Source: Salinisphaera orenii subsp. orenii MK-B5
GTDB lineage: Bacteria; Pseudomonadota; Gammaproteobacteria; Nevskiales; Salinisphaeraceae
Assembly: GCF_003788635.1 (NCBI RefSeq)
Contig: NZ_AYKH01000043.1
Span: 1 to 64,000 of the forward strand
Length of the DNA: 64,000 nt
Reading direction: 5' to 3'
A model generated the notes under the pieces. It had not been told where the DNA came from. It did no database searches and saw only the letters and a program-made list of their open reading frames with translations. A program made the position numbers and the translations under genes. Below are positions 8,787 through 17,705 of the stretch, in pieces. Every line of letters begins with the position of its first letter. The stretch's first letter is position 1.

Positions 8787-10499
8787 CTAGCGCAGCATGT
8801 ATCGCTGCGTGAGCGGCAACGTGCTCGCAGGTTCGCAGGTCAGCTTCTGATCGTCGGCGAACACATCGAAAGTCTGTGGATCGACGCGGATCGTGGGGCA
8901 GTAGGTGTTATGGAGCATGTCGGCTTTGCTCAACCGACGTGTGCCGGCGCAAGGCAGCAGCGGTTTCTGCAGTCCAAGTTTGCGCCCAGCGTCAGCGTCG
9001 ATCGCGGGCTGACTGACGAAATTGAACGACAGCGCCTGCTTAGCGTTACCGAATGCGCCCCACTGTGGCCGCATGATCAGCGGTTCGCAGGTATACAGCG
9101 ACGCGGCCGAGTCACCCATTACGCTGTGAACGATGAACCCACCCTTGACGACCAACTCCGGCTTGATACCGAAGAATCCCGACCGCCAGAGTACGAGATC
9201 AGCGATCTTGCCATCCTCGAGCGAGCCGACGTGCTGGTCGATACCGAAGACCTTCGCGGCATTGATCGTGTACTTGGCGATATAGCGCTTGATGCGTTCG
9301 TTGTCGCCGATGGCCGTCTTTTCCTCGTCGAGCCGACCGCGCTGACCTTTCATCTTCGACGCAAGCTGCCAGGTCCGGCAGATCACTTCATTGATCCGCC
9401 CCATCCCCTGGCTGTCGGAGCCCAGCATGGAGATGCCGCCGAGATCATGCAGAACATCCTCGGCAGCGATTGTCTGCGGCCGGACCCGCGATTCGGCAAA
9501 GGCCACATCCTCCGGCACGTTGGGGTTGAGGTGATGGCAGACCATGATCATGTCGAGATGCTCGTCGAACGTGTTCACGGTGTATGGGTTTGTCGGATTG
9601 GTCGACGACGGCAGACAGTTGGGTTTGCCAGCTACCGAGATGATATCCGGCGCATGACCGCCACCGGCGCCTTCGGTGTGATACATGTGAATAGTGCGAT
9701 CGCCGATCGCTTCGAGCGTATCTTCCAGAAATCCCGATTCGTTGAGCGTATCGGTGTGTATCTGGACCTGGAAATCGTATTCATCCGCCACCTTCAAACA
9801 CGTATCCACCACCGCCGGCATCGCGCCCCAGTCCTCGTGAATTTTGAGACCGAGGCAGCCACCTCTTAGCTGCCCGAGCAGCGACTCAGGTTTACTCGAA
9901 TTGCCACGGCCCAGAAATCCGAAGTTGATCGGCCACTGCTCCGACGCCTGGAGCATTTTGCCGACGTTCCATTCACCGCCGCAGTCGATGCCAACGGTGA
10001 TCGGGCCGAGCGAGCCACCGATGAGCGTTGTGAGCCCGGAAGACAATGCATGTTCACAAAGCTGGGCCGAGTCGAAATGCACGTGGACATCGATGCCGCC
10101 TGGCGTCACGATCATGCCCTCGGCATCGCGCACGGTCGTCGACACCCCGCAGATCAGGCGCGGATCTACACCCTCCATGAGCTTGGGGTTACCGGCCTTG
10201 CCGATGCCTACGATCCGGCCCTCCTTAATGCCGATATCGCCCTTGACGATGCCAACCACCGGATCGATCACTAGGGCGTTGCACAACAACATATCGAGCG
10301 CGCCGTCGGCGCTGTCGTGGCCTGGCATCAGGCCCATGCCGTCGCGAAGCGTCTTGCCGCCACCGTGCAGACATTCATCGCCGTAGGCCGCGTAGTCGAA
10401 CTCGACTTCCGCCACCAGCGATGTATCGCCCAGACGCACCGCATCGCCCGTAGTAGGACCGTACATCGCCGCATAGTCCGCGCGCGTCATCGTTGCCAT
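8787..10499 (-). CDS. ureC: Urease alpha subunit UreC
   Basis: Catalytic subunit of nickel urease (urea to ammonia and carbamate, EC 3.5.1.5). 570 residues. All metal and catalytic positions are visible: His139 and His141 (GIDVHVHF), carbamylated Lys219 (GLKIHEDWG), His248 ([12 protein letters not shown]), His274 ([13 protein letters not shown]), Cys321-His322 of the mobile flap (MVCHHLNPN) and Asp362 (GSDSQGMGR). Variant wording around the first metal loop ([22 protein letters not shown] rather than the common HFICPQ form) suggests the divergent urease type often found with a fused UreAB. It follows ureAB by 1 bp. Confidence 0.96.
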   Translation of the reverse strand: MATMTRADYAAMYGPTTGDAVRLGDTSLVAEVEFDYAAYGDECLHGGGKTLRDGMGLMPGHDSADGALDMLLCNALVIDPVVGIVKGDIGIKEGRIVGIGKAGNPKLMEGVDPRLICGVSTTVRDAEGMIVTPGGIDVHVHFDSAQLCEHALSSGLTTLIGGSLGPITVGIDCGGEWNVGKMLQASEQWPINFGFLGRGNSSKPESLLGQLRGGCLGLKIHEDWGAMPAVVDTCLKVADEYDFQVQIHTDTLNESGFLEDTLEAIGDRTIHMYHTEGAGGGHAPDIISVAGKPNCLPSSTNPTNPYTVNTFDEHLDMIMVCHHLNPNVPEDVAFAESRVRPQTIAAEDVLHDLGGISMLGSDSQGMGRINEVICRTWQLASKMKGQRGRLDEEKTAIGDNERIKRYIAKYTINAAKVFGIDQHVGSLEDGKIADLVLWRSGFFGIKPELVVKGGFIVHSVMGDSAASLYTCEPLIMRPQWGAFGNAKQALSFNFVSQPAIDADAGRKLGLQKPLLPCAGTRRLSKADMLHNTYCPTIRVDPQTFDVFADDQKLTCEPASTLPLTQRYMLR

Positions 10500-10500
10500 A

Positions 10501-11196
10501 TCACGCTCCTTTGAATCCTTTGGCGCGCGCGTTCTCTAGCGCACGCTCGCGGCAGGCGGGATCGTTGAGATCGCCGTTCGTAAGACCGCTGAAACCATGA
10601 ATCTCGCCGCTGCCGCCGTAGCGCACCAACGCGACTTCTCGCACTTCGCCCGGCTCGAAACGCACCGCCGTCCCGGCCGGAATGTCGAGATGCATACCAA
10701 AGGCGGCTGCGCGCTCGAAATCCAGCGCCTTGTTCACTTCGAAGAAATGGTAATGGCTGCCGATCTGTACGGGTCGATCGCCTTTGTTGACGACCTTGAG
10801 CGCGCGTTTCTCGCGACCGGCGTTGATTTCAATTTCCCCCTCGGCGGGCAGAATCTCGCCAGGGCGCACGCTGTCGTCGTGGTCGTTATCGCCCGGCCGG
10901 ATGGGCTGGTGCACTGTCACCAGCTTCGTGCCATCGACAAACGTGGCCTCTACCTGCAACACAGGCATAAGGTCTGCGACGCCGGGCATGACATCGTCTG
11001 TGTTCAGAATCGTCGAACCACGGCCAATGAGCTCGGCGACGCTGTCGCCTTGTCGCGCCCCCTCCAATATTTCATCCGCGATCAGCGCGGTGGCCTCCGA
11101 GACACTCAGCGCAAGCCCCTTGGCGCGATGCTTGCGCGCAATCTCGGCGGCGGTAAAGAGCGTCAGTCGCTCCAGTTCGGTCGGCGTCAGCAGCAT
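10501..11196 (-). CDS. ureAB: Urease gamma/beta fusion subunit (UreAB)
   Basis: 231 residues. Residues 1 to about 100 are the gamma subunit ([52 protein letters not shown]), and from about 120 the beta subunit follows ([55 protein letters not shown]). Fused UreAB occurs in Helicobacter and in a second urease type scattered in proteobacteria. It precedes ureC directly. Fusion is seen; membership of the divergent urease clade is inference. Confidence 0.93.
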   Translation of the reverse strand: MLLTPTELERLTLFTAAEIARKHRAKGLALSVSEATALIADEILEGARQGDSVAELIGRGSTILNTDDVMPGVADLMPVLQVEATFVDGTKLVTVHQPIRPGDNDHDDSVRPGEILPAEGEIEINAGREKRALKVVNKGDRPVQIGSHYHFFEVNKALDFERAAAFGMHLDIPAGTAVRFEPGEVREVALVRYGGSGEIHGFSGLTNGDLNDPACRERALENARAKGFKGA

Positions 11197-11216
11197 TGTC
11201 TAGTGCTCCATCGGAA

Positions 11217-11954
11217 TCAGTTGGCGAACAGACGTGGGCTGAGCGTCTCGTGGCGCATCACCGCCATTTCGGCCAGCGGAGTGAATGCACTGGCCCGAGA
11301 CACATCCGGCACTGGCGTCACCAATAACGCCCGAATAACGGGCTGAAGCTCGGCGAGGATCAGCTGGCCAGCCAAGTGACCGACGACACCCAGACGTAGC
11401 GCCGCACTCACCAGCCCCGTGCTCAGCATGTGCGCCGAGGCAAGCAGGGCATCCTCGTGATCGATCCCGAGGGCCCGCCACAACATGCCCTGGAGTACGG
11501 CGACGTGTCCGGGTGCCTCTTCGGTATCCACCCGACGCTGATAGTCGGCCGCGTGGGCGGTGCCAAGCTCAGCGTGAACTCCCAGCAGGGAGGCACCCAG
11601 GCGACGCGATCCCTGGCGCAACTCGGCGGCGAGCGTGATCGCCTCAAGCTCAAAGTCCAGCGAGATCCAGTCGTCTAAGACACCGTCGACGTGCCACGCA
11701 GCGGCGAGAAACGCACGGTCACAGCAGGCCCATCGGTGGGTAAGCTGACCCACAATGAACTGTCTTAACGCATCGGACGCGTCATCACCCGCGCCGACGG
11801 CTCCCCGCGCGCGCTGTCGTGAACGACGGCTCGCCGTCGGGATCACCGCCTCCGCCACTAGAGTTTCCAGTCCCCAGGACCAAGCCACCGCACCGCCGGG
11901 GAAGAAGCTGTCGGCCTGCTGCAACATCAGCAAGCGGCTGGCTACGGCACGCAT
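11217..11954 (-). CDS. ureF: Urease accessory protein UreF
   Basis: Helical partner of UreD and UreG in nickel delivery, 245 residues. Recognised by LLMLQQADSFFPGGAVAWSWGLETLV near the N-terminus (UreF normally has QLxDsxxPxGxxxxSxGLE), the conserved centre LDFELEAITLAAELRQGSRRLG, and the C-terminal RLGVVGHLAGQLILAEL. A stretch of about 20 residues rich in Arg and Ala (residues 41-57) is an unusual insert. It overlaps the end of ureE by 13 bp. Confidence 0.88.
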   Translation of the reverse strand: MRAVASRLLMLQQADSFFPGGAVAWSWGLETLVAEAVIPTASRRSRQRARGAVGAGDDASDALRQFIVGQLTHRWACCDRAFLAAAWHVDGVLDDWISLDFELEAITLAAELRQGSRRLGASLLGVHAELGTAHAADYQRRVDTEEAPGHVAVLQGMLWRALGIDHEDALLASAHMLSTGLVSAALRLGVVGHLAGQLILAELQPVIRALLVTPVPDVSRASAFTPLAEMAVMRHETLSPRLFAN

Positions 11955-12397
11955 GGCGACTCCACTTGTACTTTGCCGCTTTCGATCATCGGTGTCAGCC
12001 GGTCGAGGTAGTCCTGCACCTCACCCTTGATCTGTATGGCGAGCACATCGGTATCGAAACGCACGCTCCAATGCATGTTGCCCGCGAAGTACCCGAGCTC
12101 GAGCGCCCCGGCTGCATCCACTGCCCGAACCATCAGATACTGTGGCTGGTCGGTGCGCACCATGATCGCGCGCTCGGTATCCAACAGGAGTATCGCACCG
12201 TCGCTTAGGCGCTGTGTGCGAGCTAGCCTGATCGCGCAGTCGGTCCCGGCATCGCTGGTCAGGCGCAGTCGTCGGCGTTGCACGTCATCGCCCGAAACCT
12301 GAAGCAGTTCAAGCCCGCCAACGTGCCCGATCTGATGCAGCCGTTCTGCCAACTCCGGCTCACTGGCTTGGCCCAAGATTCGATCTAGAATCAACAT
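11942..12397 (-). CDS. ureE: Urease accessory protein UreE
   Basis: Nickel metallochaperone of urease maturation, about 151 residues from MLILDRILGQASEPEL. The N-terminal peptide-binding half (RRRLRLTSDAGTD) and C-terminal metal-binding half with ELGYFAGNMHWSVRF are visible; the His in GNxHW is the conserved nickel-binding residue. There is no His-rich tail, so nickel storage capacity is probably low. The start at 12397 is preceded by GGAGC on the coding strand; an upstream extension to 12454 is less likely. Confidence 0.85.
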   Translation of the reverse strand: MLILDRILGQASEPELAERLHQIGHVGGLELLQVSGDDVQRRRLRLTSDAGTDCAIRLARTQRLSDGAILLLDTERAIMVRTDQPQYLMVRAVDAAGALELGYFAGNMHWSVRFDTDVLAIQIKGEVQDYLDRLTPMIESGKVQVESPCVP

Positions 12398-12493
12398 AAG
12401 ATGACGCTGCTCCTTCCAGGCCGACCTGCATGCCACACATCGGCGATATCCCAAGAATAATCAGGATCTTCAATTAGCAATAATTGCACCATC

Positions 12494-12802
12494 TCAACGG
12501 TATTCACGTTCGTTACCCGCGCGGTAAAGAAAGACGCAGCACGCCGCTGCCGACGGCGCGCTGCATCGCGCGTCCGGGATCTCGAACTTCTGCTGGAAAT
12601 AATCCCGTACCGCTAGCGCAGCACGTGGTGTCAACGCTGGTTTCCATAGCCAGATATCCCGCTGTCGATCGACCATCTGGCTGGCAAAGAGAGCGGCCTC
12701 GGGATCCGCACAGACGCCGACGAACCAGGCCCCGTCATTACCTTCGAATTCCTTCATGTAGCTCAGGAATTCGAACTTGATCTGCTGAACGCTGAAAGCC
12801 AC
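12494..12802 (-). CDS. Small conserved-looking protein of unknown function
   Basis: About 102 residues if translation starts at the GTG at 12802, 6 bp after the stop of the Sel1-repeat gene; an ATG at 12757 is the alternative. The product carries YMKEFEGNDGAWFVGVCADP, FASQMVDRQRDIWLWKPAL and a predicted helical ALAVRDYFQQKFEIP. I do not recognise the family. It has no signal peptide or membrane segment. The tight packing between the Sel1 and ureE genes in one operon argues that it is a real gene tied to amide or urea use. Function unknown. Confidence 0.5.
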   Translation of the reverse strand: MAFSVQQIKFEFLSYMKEFEGNDGAWFVGVCADPEAALFASQMVDRQRDIWLWKPALTPRAALAVRDYFQQKFEIPDARCSAPSAAACCVFLYRAGNEREYR

Positions 12803-12807
12803 GGCGA

Positions 12808-13506
12808 TTACGCCGGCACCGGCTGCAGGGAAACGGCCGCCGCGTTCAGACCGGTTTTTTCCCGCCATCCCTGCAACTGCGTCAGACCATCGTTCTTTTC
12901 GTTAGCCGACATCTGCCCGGCGACGCGCTCGAGCTGCGTCAAAGCAGTGCCGATTCCGTGCTGGGCAGCCATCGAGAGCCAGACGAACGCCTGGACACGA
13001 TCCTTTTCTACGCCGAGACCACACTGATAGCAGTACCCCAGCCGGGCCTGCGATGGATAATGCCCCTGCTCTGCGGCCGCTCGATACCAGCGCGCCGCCT
13101 GAGGCGGGTCTTCGGGCACATGATCGCCGCTGGAATAGAGCGTCGCCAGATTGAATTGGGCACCGCTATCGCCACCTCGGGCCGCGCGCTCGAGCCAGCT
13201 CAAACCGTCGGGCACATTCGGTTCGCAGCCCTGGCCCATAATCAACATGGCCCCGACATTGGTCTGCGCCTGAATGTTGCCGTTCTCAGCGGCCCGGCGG
13301 TACCAGACCAACGCCTGATCGACCGATGCTGGAAGACCGTGCCCTTGGGCATAACAAGCACCGACCCACATCTGGGCCATTGCATCGCCTTCTTCGGCTA
13401 GCGCCTGGAAGCCAGCTACAGCGGCGGCGTGTTCGCCCCGCTCATAGTGGGCCACGGCGGCGCTCAGCGGAGAATCCGCGGCACTTTCGTCGACTGCGGT
13501 GTTCAT
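12808..13506 (-). CDS. Sel1-like repeat protein
   Basis: 232 residues from MNTAVDESAADSPLSAA. At least five Sel1/TPR-type repeats are visible, for example AQMWVGACYAQGHGLPASVDQALVWYR, AQTNVGAMLIMGQG, AQFNLATLYSSGDHVPEDPPQAARWY and SQARLGYCYQCGLGVEKD. These form alpha-alpha superhelices for protein contacts. No signal peptide is seen, so it is probably cytoplasmic. Its start overlaps the stop of the Rieske-like gene by ATGA (13,503-13,506), so the two are translationally coupled and may act together. Its specific role is unknown. Confidence 0.8.
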   Translation of the reverse strand: MNTAVDESAADSPLSAAVAHYERGEHAAAVAGFQALAEEGDAMAQMWVGACYAQGHGLPASVDQALVWYRRAAENGNIQAQTNVGAMLIMGQGCEPNVPDGLSWLERAARGGDSGAQFNLATLYSSGDHVPEDPPQAARWYRAAAEQGHYPSQARLGYCYQCGLGVEKDRVQAFVWLSMAAQHGIGTALTQLERVAGQMSANEKNDGLTQLQGWREKTGLNAAAVSLQPVPA

Positions 13507-14591
13507 ATCATGTACTCCTTGGCGCGTCCGAACAGCTGAAGTTCGTCGCGGCTCGAAATGGTTTTCGTAATACGCTCCACGAGACGCCGCTGGCCCCATA
13601 TGCCGGCCGGATCGCGTTGTAACGGCTGTGTGGCACTTGAACCCGAACCATCATCCTCGTTACGCCATGAGCGTGAGAGCGCCGCCATGGACCACACGCC
13701 GGACTGGCCGCGGGCTTCGACCCGGTCAAACCAGTCGCTGCCATCATCGGGCGCACTGAACACCTGGACACGACACAGTGTCCGTCCGATGGCGGTGGGT
13801 TGCAGCACGATGACGCAACGACTGGACCCGTTGCTCAGCACCAGAAGATTGGGAAAACACCACGCCACGTTCAGCTCGCCGGATACTCCGTGTAGCCAGG
13901 CGTAATCGCCTATGGCCGGCGCCCGAGCTTCGTCCATCGCCAGCAGGTGCTGTGCAAGCAGCTTCCAGTTGCAGTCGAACTCGAACCAGCGCTCAGCGGT
14001 GCGCGTGTCGTCGATGGCGGGAACCAGATTATGCGCCTTGCGACCCTTTGCCATGGGTGACGCATCAAGATCGAGATTGACGAAGATGAGCGCGCTCTGT
14101 GTATCGACCTGCACCGGCAGCAGTCGCTCGGGGCGCAGACCGAGATACTGGTGTGACGCCCCCGACCCCTGTTCCAGCTCCGCACTCGTAATCGGGCCAC
14201 GGTCACGACTATAACCGCAGGAGGTGAACGAACAGCCCGTTTTGGTACCGTTTTGACATTGCAGCGGCACCATGCGACACCCGCCATGTTGAGCCATGTT
14301 GAACGCACCGACGAGTGCCCCATCGGGGTCGCGCCGGACATGAATACCGTGATAGCCGACGGTATAGGGCAGCATATCGCCGTCGGCGACGACATCGTGC
14401 TCTGTGCCGATGCATACCCAGTCGCGCGTCCAAACACGCTCGTCTTCAAGATGCGTGAACACGAGCGATCGATACGCGGCGGGCGGGAGCAGCGTACAGT
14501 TGCTCGCCTCCTCTATCGCACGCCTGTATAGATCGGCGTCGTCCAGGTTGACGCCCTCATCGAGGTAACCCAGTTCGGGGCGACGGGACAT
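13503..14591 (-). CDS. Degenerate Rieske-oxygenase-like protein (pseudo-enzyme)
   Basis: 362 residues with the overall plan of Rieske oxygenase alpha subunits: N-terminal ERVWTRDWVCIGTEHDV, a Rieske-like domain at about 50-170 and a SRPBCC-like half starting at FDCNWKLL (about 205). The cluster ligands are broken: where CxH is expected the sequence has Ala100 and His102 (NMAQHGG), and where CxxH is expected it has Cys120 and Thr123 (GCSFTSC). The mononuclear iron His motif after NWKLL is also absent (AQHLLAMDEARAP). It is therefore unlikely to be a working oxygenase; a structural or binding role is possible. It is preceded by a good AAGGAG site and overlaps the Sel1 gene. Confidence 0.7.
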   Translation of the reverse strand: MSRRPELGYLDEGVNLDDADLYRRAIEEASNCTLLPPAAYRSLVFTHLEDERVWTRDWVCIGTEHDVVADGDMLPYTVGYHGIHVRRDPDGALVGAFNMAQHGGCRMVPLQCQNGTKTGCSFTSCGYSRDRGPITSAELEQGSGASHQYLGLRPERLLPVQVDTQSALIFVNLDLDASPMAKGRKAHNLVPAIDDTRTAERWFEFDCNWKLLAQHLLAMDEARAPAIGDYAWLHGVSGELNVAWCFPNLLVLSNGSSRCVIVLQPTAIGRTLCRVQVFSAPDDGSDWFDRVEARGQSGVWSMAALSRSWRNEDDGSGSSATQPLQRDPAGIWGQRRLVERITKTISSRDELQLFGRAKEYMI

Positions 14592-14617
14592 TAACGTTCT
14601 CCTTCAAAGCAAACCTG

Positions 14618-14645
14618 CAGGGTGGCCCCGGGAGGGGCCACCCTG
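14618..14645. other. Perfect 12-bp intercistronic hairpin
   Basis: CAGGGTGGCCCC (14,618-14,629), a 4-base loop GGGA, and the exact inverted copy GGGGCCACCCTG (14,634-14,645). It lies between the DMFase large-subunit gene and the Rieske-like gene on the transcribed strand. There is no T-run after it in the leftward direction, so it looks more like an mRNA-stabilising or processing element that would set the ratio of DMFase to downstream proteins than a strong intrinsic terminator. Confidence 0.75.
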
Positions 14646-14655
14646 TCGTCCGGTT

Positions 14656-17064
14656 TTACACGCCGCCGCTGCTGTGTCGCTCTTCTGCCGGCGCTTCATA
14701 ATCCGCCCGCCCACGGTAGTGAATCGCATCTTCAGGCGGCGCCGGCAGCGGCCCGTCCATGGAGAAGCGATCCAATACGTTCTTCGTCAGCCGCGATATG
14801 TTGTTGTCGCAGTTGTTCCAAGGTAGCGAGCCGCAGTAAGCGATCGAACTGAAAGCGAAGCAAGCTCCACCATTGGGCGTTTCGTGGAACGCGATGTCGG
14901 AGCGCACTCGGGGATGGGTCGTACCGTCCAAACCCTGCTGGTTAAACCCGAAGTCCTCCATGACCAGCAGATAGGCCTCGGTATGCCTGCCCGCAGAGGT
15001 TGCCACCACGAGCGTGTGTGGAGGCGTGCCTAGCATGGTGTCGGCTATGTCTAGCTCGAGACCGGCAGCGCCGCCGCCCACGAGCCCGAAGTTGCCGATG
15101 TCTTCGTCGTAGTCGATGCCCTCGAAAGCCCAGCTCACACGCGGGTTGTTGCTGTCCGGCGTACGCGAGTAATACGAAGAGATGTCAAAGCCCTCGGATG
15201 ACATGCCCGTGCCAGCGACAGAATGCAGATAACGGCCTCTGAACCGCCACATTCCGCCAAGTTCTCCCGTGCCTTGGTGGTAATACTCGCCCGGATCGGC
15301 GCGCCAGGTACGGATGCCCGATTCGCAACGCCGCATCTCGGTAATCACGCCGCGCCCTTTGTCTTCGTAGCCGGGGTGGAACGAGTGCACCCAGTACCAC
15401 GCGTCGGCGCCCATGTACATGAGGCGACCCCCGCGCTGGGTATAGTTGTGCAGCGCATCGAGCTGCGTGCCGGTATTGTGCTCCGGATGGGATCCCGTGA
15501 TTATCACGTTGTAAGGTTCGAGCCGGGCGAGCCCTTCGTAGGTGACATCCTCGTCAGTAAAGACGTCGTAATCGTAGCCCATGGTCTCTAGCCAGTAGAT
15601 CAAATGAAGATCCGCTGGATACTGCCAGGGCGCCTGGGCAAGAAAGTGATCGTACTTCGGTCGAATGCTGAGTATCGGACGCAGTCGCGACGACATGCAG
15701 ATACCGCTGCCGTCAGTGTGCGTGTCGTAGATTGAACCGCCATACTCGCGATGCTCGGCCAAGAACATATTCTGTTGCTGCATGATCGGCACGCGGTAAA
15801 CGAACAACTCTGCACCGCCGGCATTGCAGGCGACATGCTCGTTGGCATAAGCCATGTAACTTATGGTCGGCACCATGACGGCAATTTTGGACTGCGCCTT
15901 ACCGATTTCGGGTACGACCCAGAATGGAATATAGTCTTCGTCGCCATCGGCAGTGGTCAGCTTGGCCGCATAGAACCGGCTTTTAGCGTCGGCCGGAACC
16001 TCCCATTCGAAGTCGACCTCCCACCGTGCGTCGTCGACGTCGTCGTCGTGGAAATGAATCGCACTGTACTGCTCGGGCGCCTGCTTCCAGTCAAATACGG
16101 TGCCCGACCAGTTGTAGCCTGTCATTGCACGTGTCGGACAGTTCACCAAGCGGCCATCGAGCTGATACGGGCCGCAATCCGCAACCTTTATCGTGTCGAT
16201 ACCGATAGAGAAGTCCCAGGCCGCCACGAGGCATTTCGCCAGATCTCCTGTCGGGCCGCTGTTGCGTCGTTCCGTCAGTCCAGGCTGGGCGCCCTGCTTC
16301 ATGCTTTCGATCTCGAAACGACTCAGCGCGCGATTACATAGCCGAGGCGAATCGATCTTGCCGTTGTACTTTCCAGCAAAGCTCACACCCGCGGGCAACG
16401 ACGAGCGCGCCAACGGCCCCTCATCGAGCGCGTCCACGTGGGCGGCGATTGCCAGCGGTACCGGCACATTATGGACCGGCTCCGAAAGCATGCGCTGCAC
16501 CGGCTCGATGGCTGGGTCAAGCGCGTAAACCACCTGCGGCTCGTGATAGAGAACTGCCTCCCCGGTCTTCGCGTCAAACGTCGCGGCGAGGAAGTGCCAT
16601 GCGTGATCGCGTAACGGTTGTGCCGTTGTGATTGATTCGCCATTAATGCGCAGTTCAGCACAGCCCTTTTCGTTGAGGAACAAGCCGTAGCCCTTATCGC
16701 CCATCCACTTGGTGACCAGCCCCTGCGGGCCATGCTTCCAATATTTCGGATGTGTCTTGGGCGCAGTTGGCCAGACCCAGCACTGCAGGGTGAAGCTATC
16801 CACGTTCAGCGGCGCCGAATCAGGCACGAACGCATACGAACCGCTGTGGATCACCTGCTTACGGCCCGGTACAGTGTCCCGAAAGCCCCCCGGCACTGCT
16901 CTTTCGATAAAGCCTGGGCCACGCGGGTTCGTGTCGCCGTGGATCATCTGCACGATCTCGGCGTCGAAAGACGCCGGACCGTCGCAGTTGACGTAAAACT
17001 TGATCTTGTCGCCGGGATGAACGCTGAACTTGTCGGCGTAGCCCGTCAGACGCATTGAGGTCAT
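14656..17064 (-). CDS. N,N-dimethylformamidase large (beta) subunit
   Basis: Hydrolyses N,N-dimethylformamide to dimethylamine and formate (EC 3.5.1.56). 802 residues, close to the roughly 760 of the known Paracoccus/Alcaligenes large subunits. From memory of the DMFase structure, iron is held by two tyrosines and one glutamate; matching residues are Tyr406 (SYMAYAN), Tyr446 (GGSIYDTHTDGSG) and Glu528 (SHPEHN). The N-terminal half contains a concanavalin/LamG-like region (LQCWVWP, HAWHFLAATFD) and the C-terminal half a Rossmann-like domain (NVIITGSHPEHNTGTQLDAL, GGRLMYMGADAWYW). It lies 141 bp after the small-subunit gene in the operon between urt and ure genes. Confidence 0.88.
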   Translation of the reverse strand: MTSMRLTGYADKFSVHPGDKIKFYVNCDGPASFDAEIVQMIHGDTNPRGPGFIERAVPGGFRDTVPGRKQVIHSGSYAFVPDSAPLNVDSFTLQCWVWPTAPKTHPKYWKHGPQGLVTKWMGDKGYGLFLNEKGCAELRINGESITTAQPLRDHAWHFLAATFDAKTGEAVLYHEPQVVYALDPAIEPVQRMLSEPVHNVPVPLAIAAHVDALDEGPLARSSLPAGVSFAGKYNGKIDSPRLCNRALSRFEIESMKQGAQPGLTERRNSGPTGDLAKCLVAAWDFSIGIDTIKVADCGPYQLDGRLVNCPTRAMTGYNWSGTVFDWKQAPEQYSAIHFHDDDVDDARWEVDFEWEVPADAKSRFYAAKLTTADGDEDYIPFWVVPEIGKAQSKIAVMVPTISYMAYANEHVACNAGGAELFVYRVPIMQQQNMFLAEHREYGGSIYDTHTDGSGICMSSRLRPILSIRPKYDHFLAQAPWQYPADLHLIYWLETMGYDYDVFTDEDVTYEGLARLEPYNVIITGSHPEHNTGTQLDALHNYTQRGGRLMYMGADAWYWVHSFHPGYEDKGRGVITEMRRCESGIRTWRADPGEYYHQGTGELGGMWRFRGRYLHSVAGTGMSSEGFDISSYYSRTPDSNNPRVSWAFEGIDYDEDIGNFGLVGGGAAGLELDIADTMLGTPPHTLVVATSAGRHTEAYLLVMEDFGFNQQGLDGTTHPRVRSDIAFHETPNGGACFAFSSIAYCGSLPWNNCDNNISRLTKNVLDRFSMDGPLPAPPEDAIHYRGRADYEAPAEERHSSGGV

Positions 17065-17205
17065 AGCGTATTACCTTATTTCGGTCGAAAAAGCCCCGGG
17101 GACAGGTCTGCAAGGACGAATCCGGGAAGCTCTCGTTAATTGAACTAGGGTTGTTTATGACGACCGGCCGCCTTTGAGTGACGACCGGTAGCGGGTCGAT
17201 CTGCG

Positions 17206-17646
17206 TCAGGTCACCGGCCAGTTATCGTCCCGGCGCTTCCAGCCTTCGTGGAAATGCTCCGGCATTCCGGCTTCCGCCGGGAGTTCATCCAAACGCATCA
17301 GAAAGATGTCGTGCTGGATCTCCTGCTCATCGTCATAGACCTTATCGGTGACGAAAGCTGGCGGTACACCACGAACGCCCGAGAGTCGCCCGATACGCCA
17401 TTCTTTTTCGATTTTCGTGCAGATAACGATCAGCTTGCCCCCCGGGCTCTCGCCGCGCATGCGCATCAACACACGGCGCAGCAAAGGAAACTCATGAACG
17501 CCACCGTCGATATCGGTCGTGTCACCGGGTTCACCACAATGCAGGACCGAAAAGCCCGCCACGCCCTTCATCGAGTCCACGCAACGCCGGTGCTCGTCTA
17601 TCAGCGCCTCACGTTCAGGGGTGCCTTTTGCAGGAATCGTTATCAT
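17206..17646 (-). CDS. Probable N,N-dimethylformamidase small (alpha) subunit
   Basis: 146 residues, similar in size to the known 132-residue small subunit. The pattern PLLRRVLMRMR, GKLIVICTKIEKEWRIGRL and, near the end, DDEQEIQHDIFLMRLDEL resembles the order in the known small subunit (a short basic helix, a strand ending in EWDAYRI, then an acidic helix with HAVFLRRI). Sequence similarity is weak and recalled from memory. Position directly upstream of the large-subunit gene supports the call. The alternative is an unrelated small protein of the amide operon. Confidence 0.65.
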   Translation of the reverse strand: MITIPAKGTPEREALIDEHRRCVDSMKGVAGFSVLHCGEPGDTTDIDGGVHEFPLLRRVLMRMRGESPGGKLIVICTKIEKEWRIGRLSGVRGVPPAFVTDKVYDDEQEIQHDIFLMRLDELPAEAGMPEHFHEGWKRRDDNWPVT

Positions 17647-17705
17647 CGCTTTACTCCACTCTATTCTTGATCAGAAAACGCGTGAAAATGAGGCCGGCTG
17701 ATCGC

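Noticed and set aside
12398-12493. Sigma-54 promoter before ureE (TGGCATGCAGGTCGGC)
   Set aside because: GG and GC are 11 bases apart rather than 10 and the -12 element is poor, so it is not a credible promoter.
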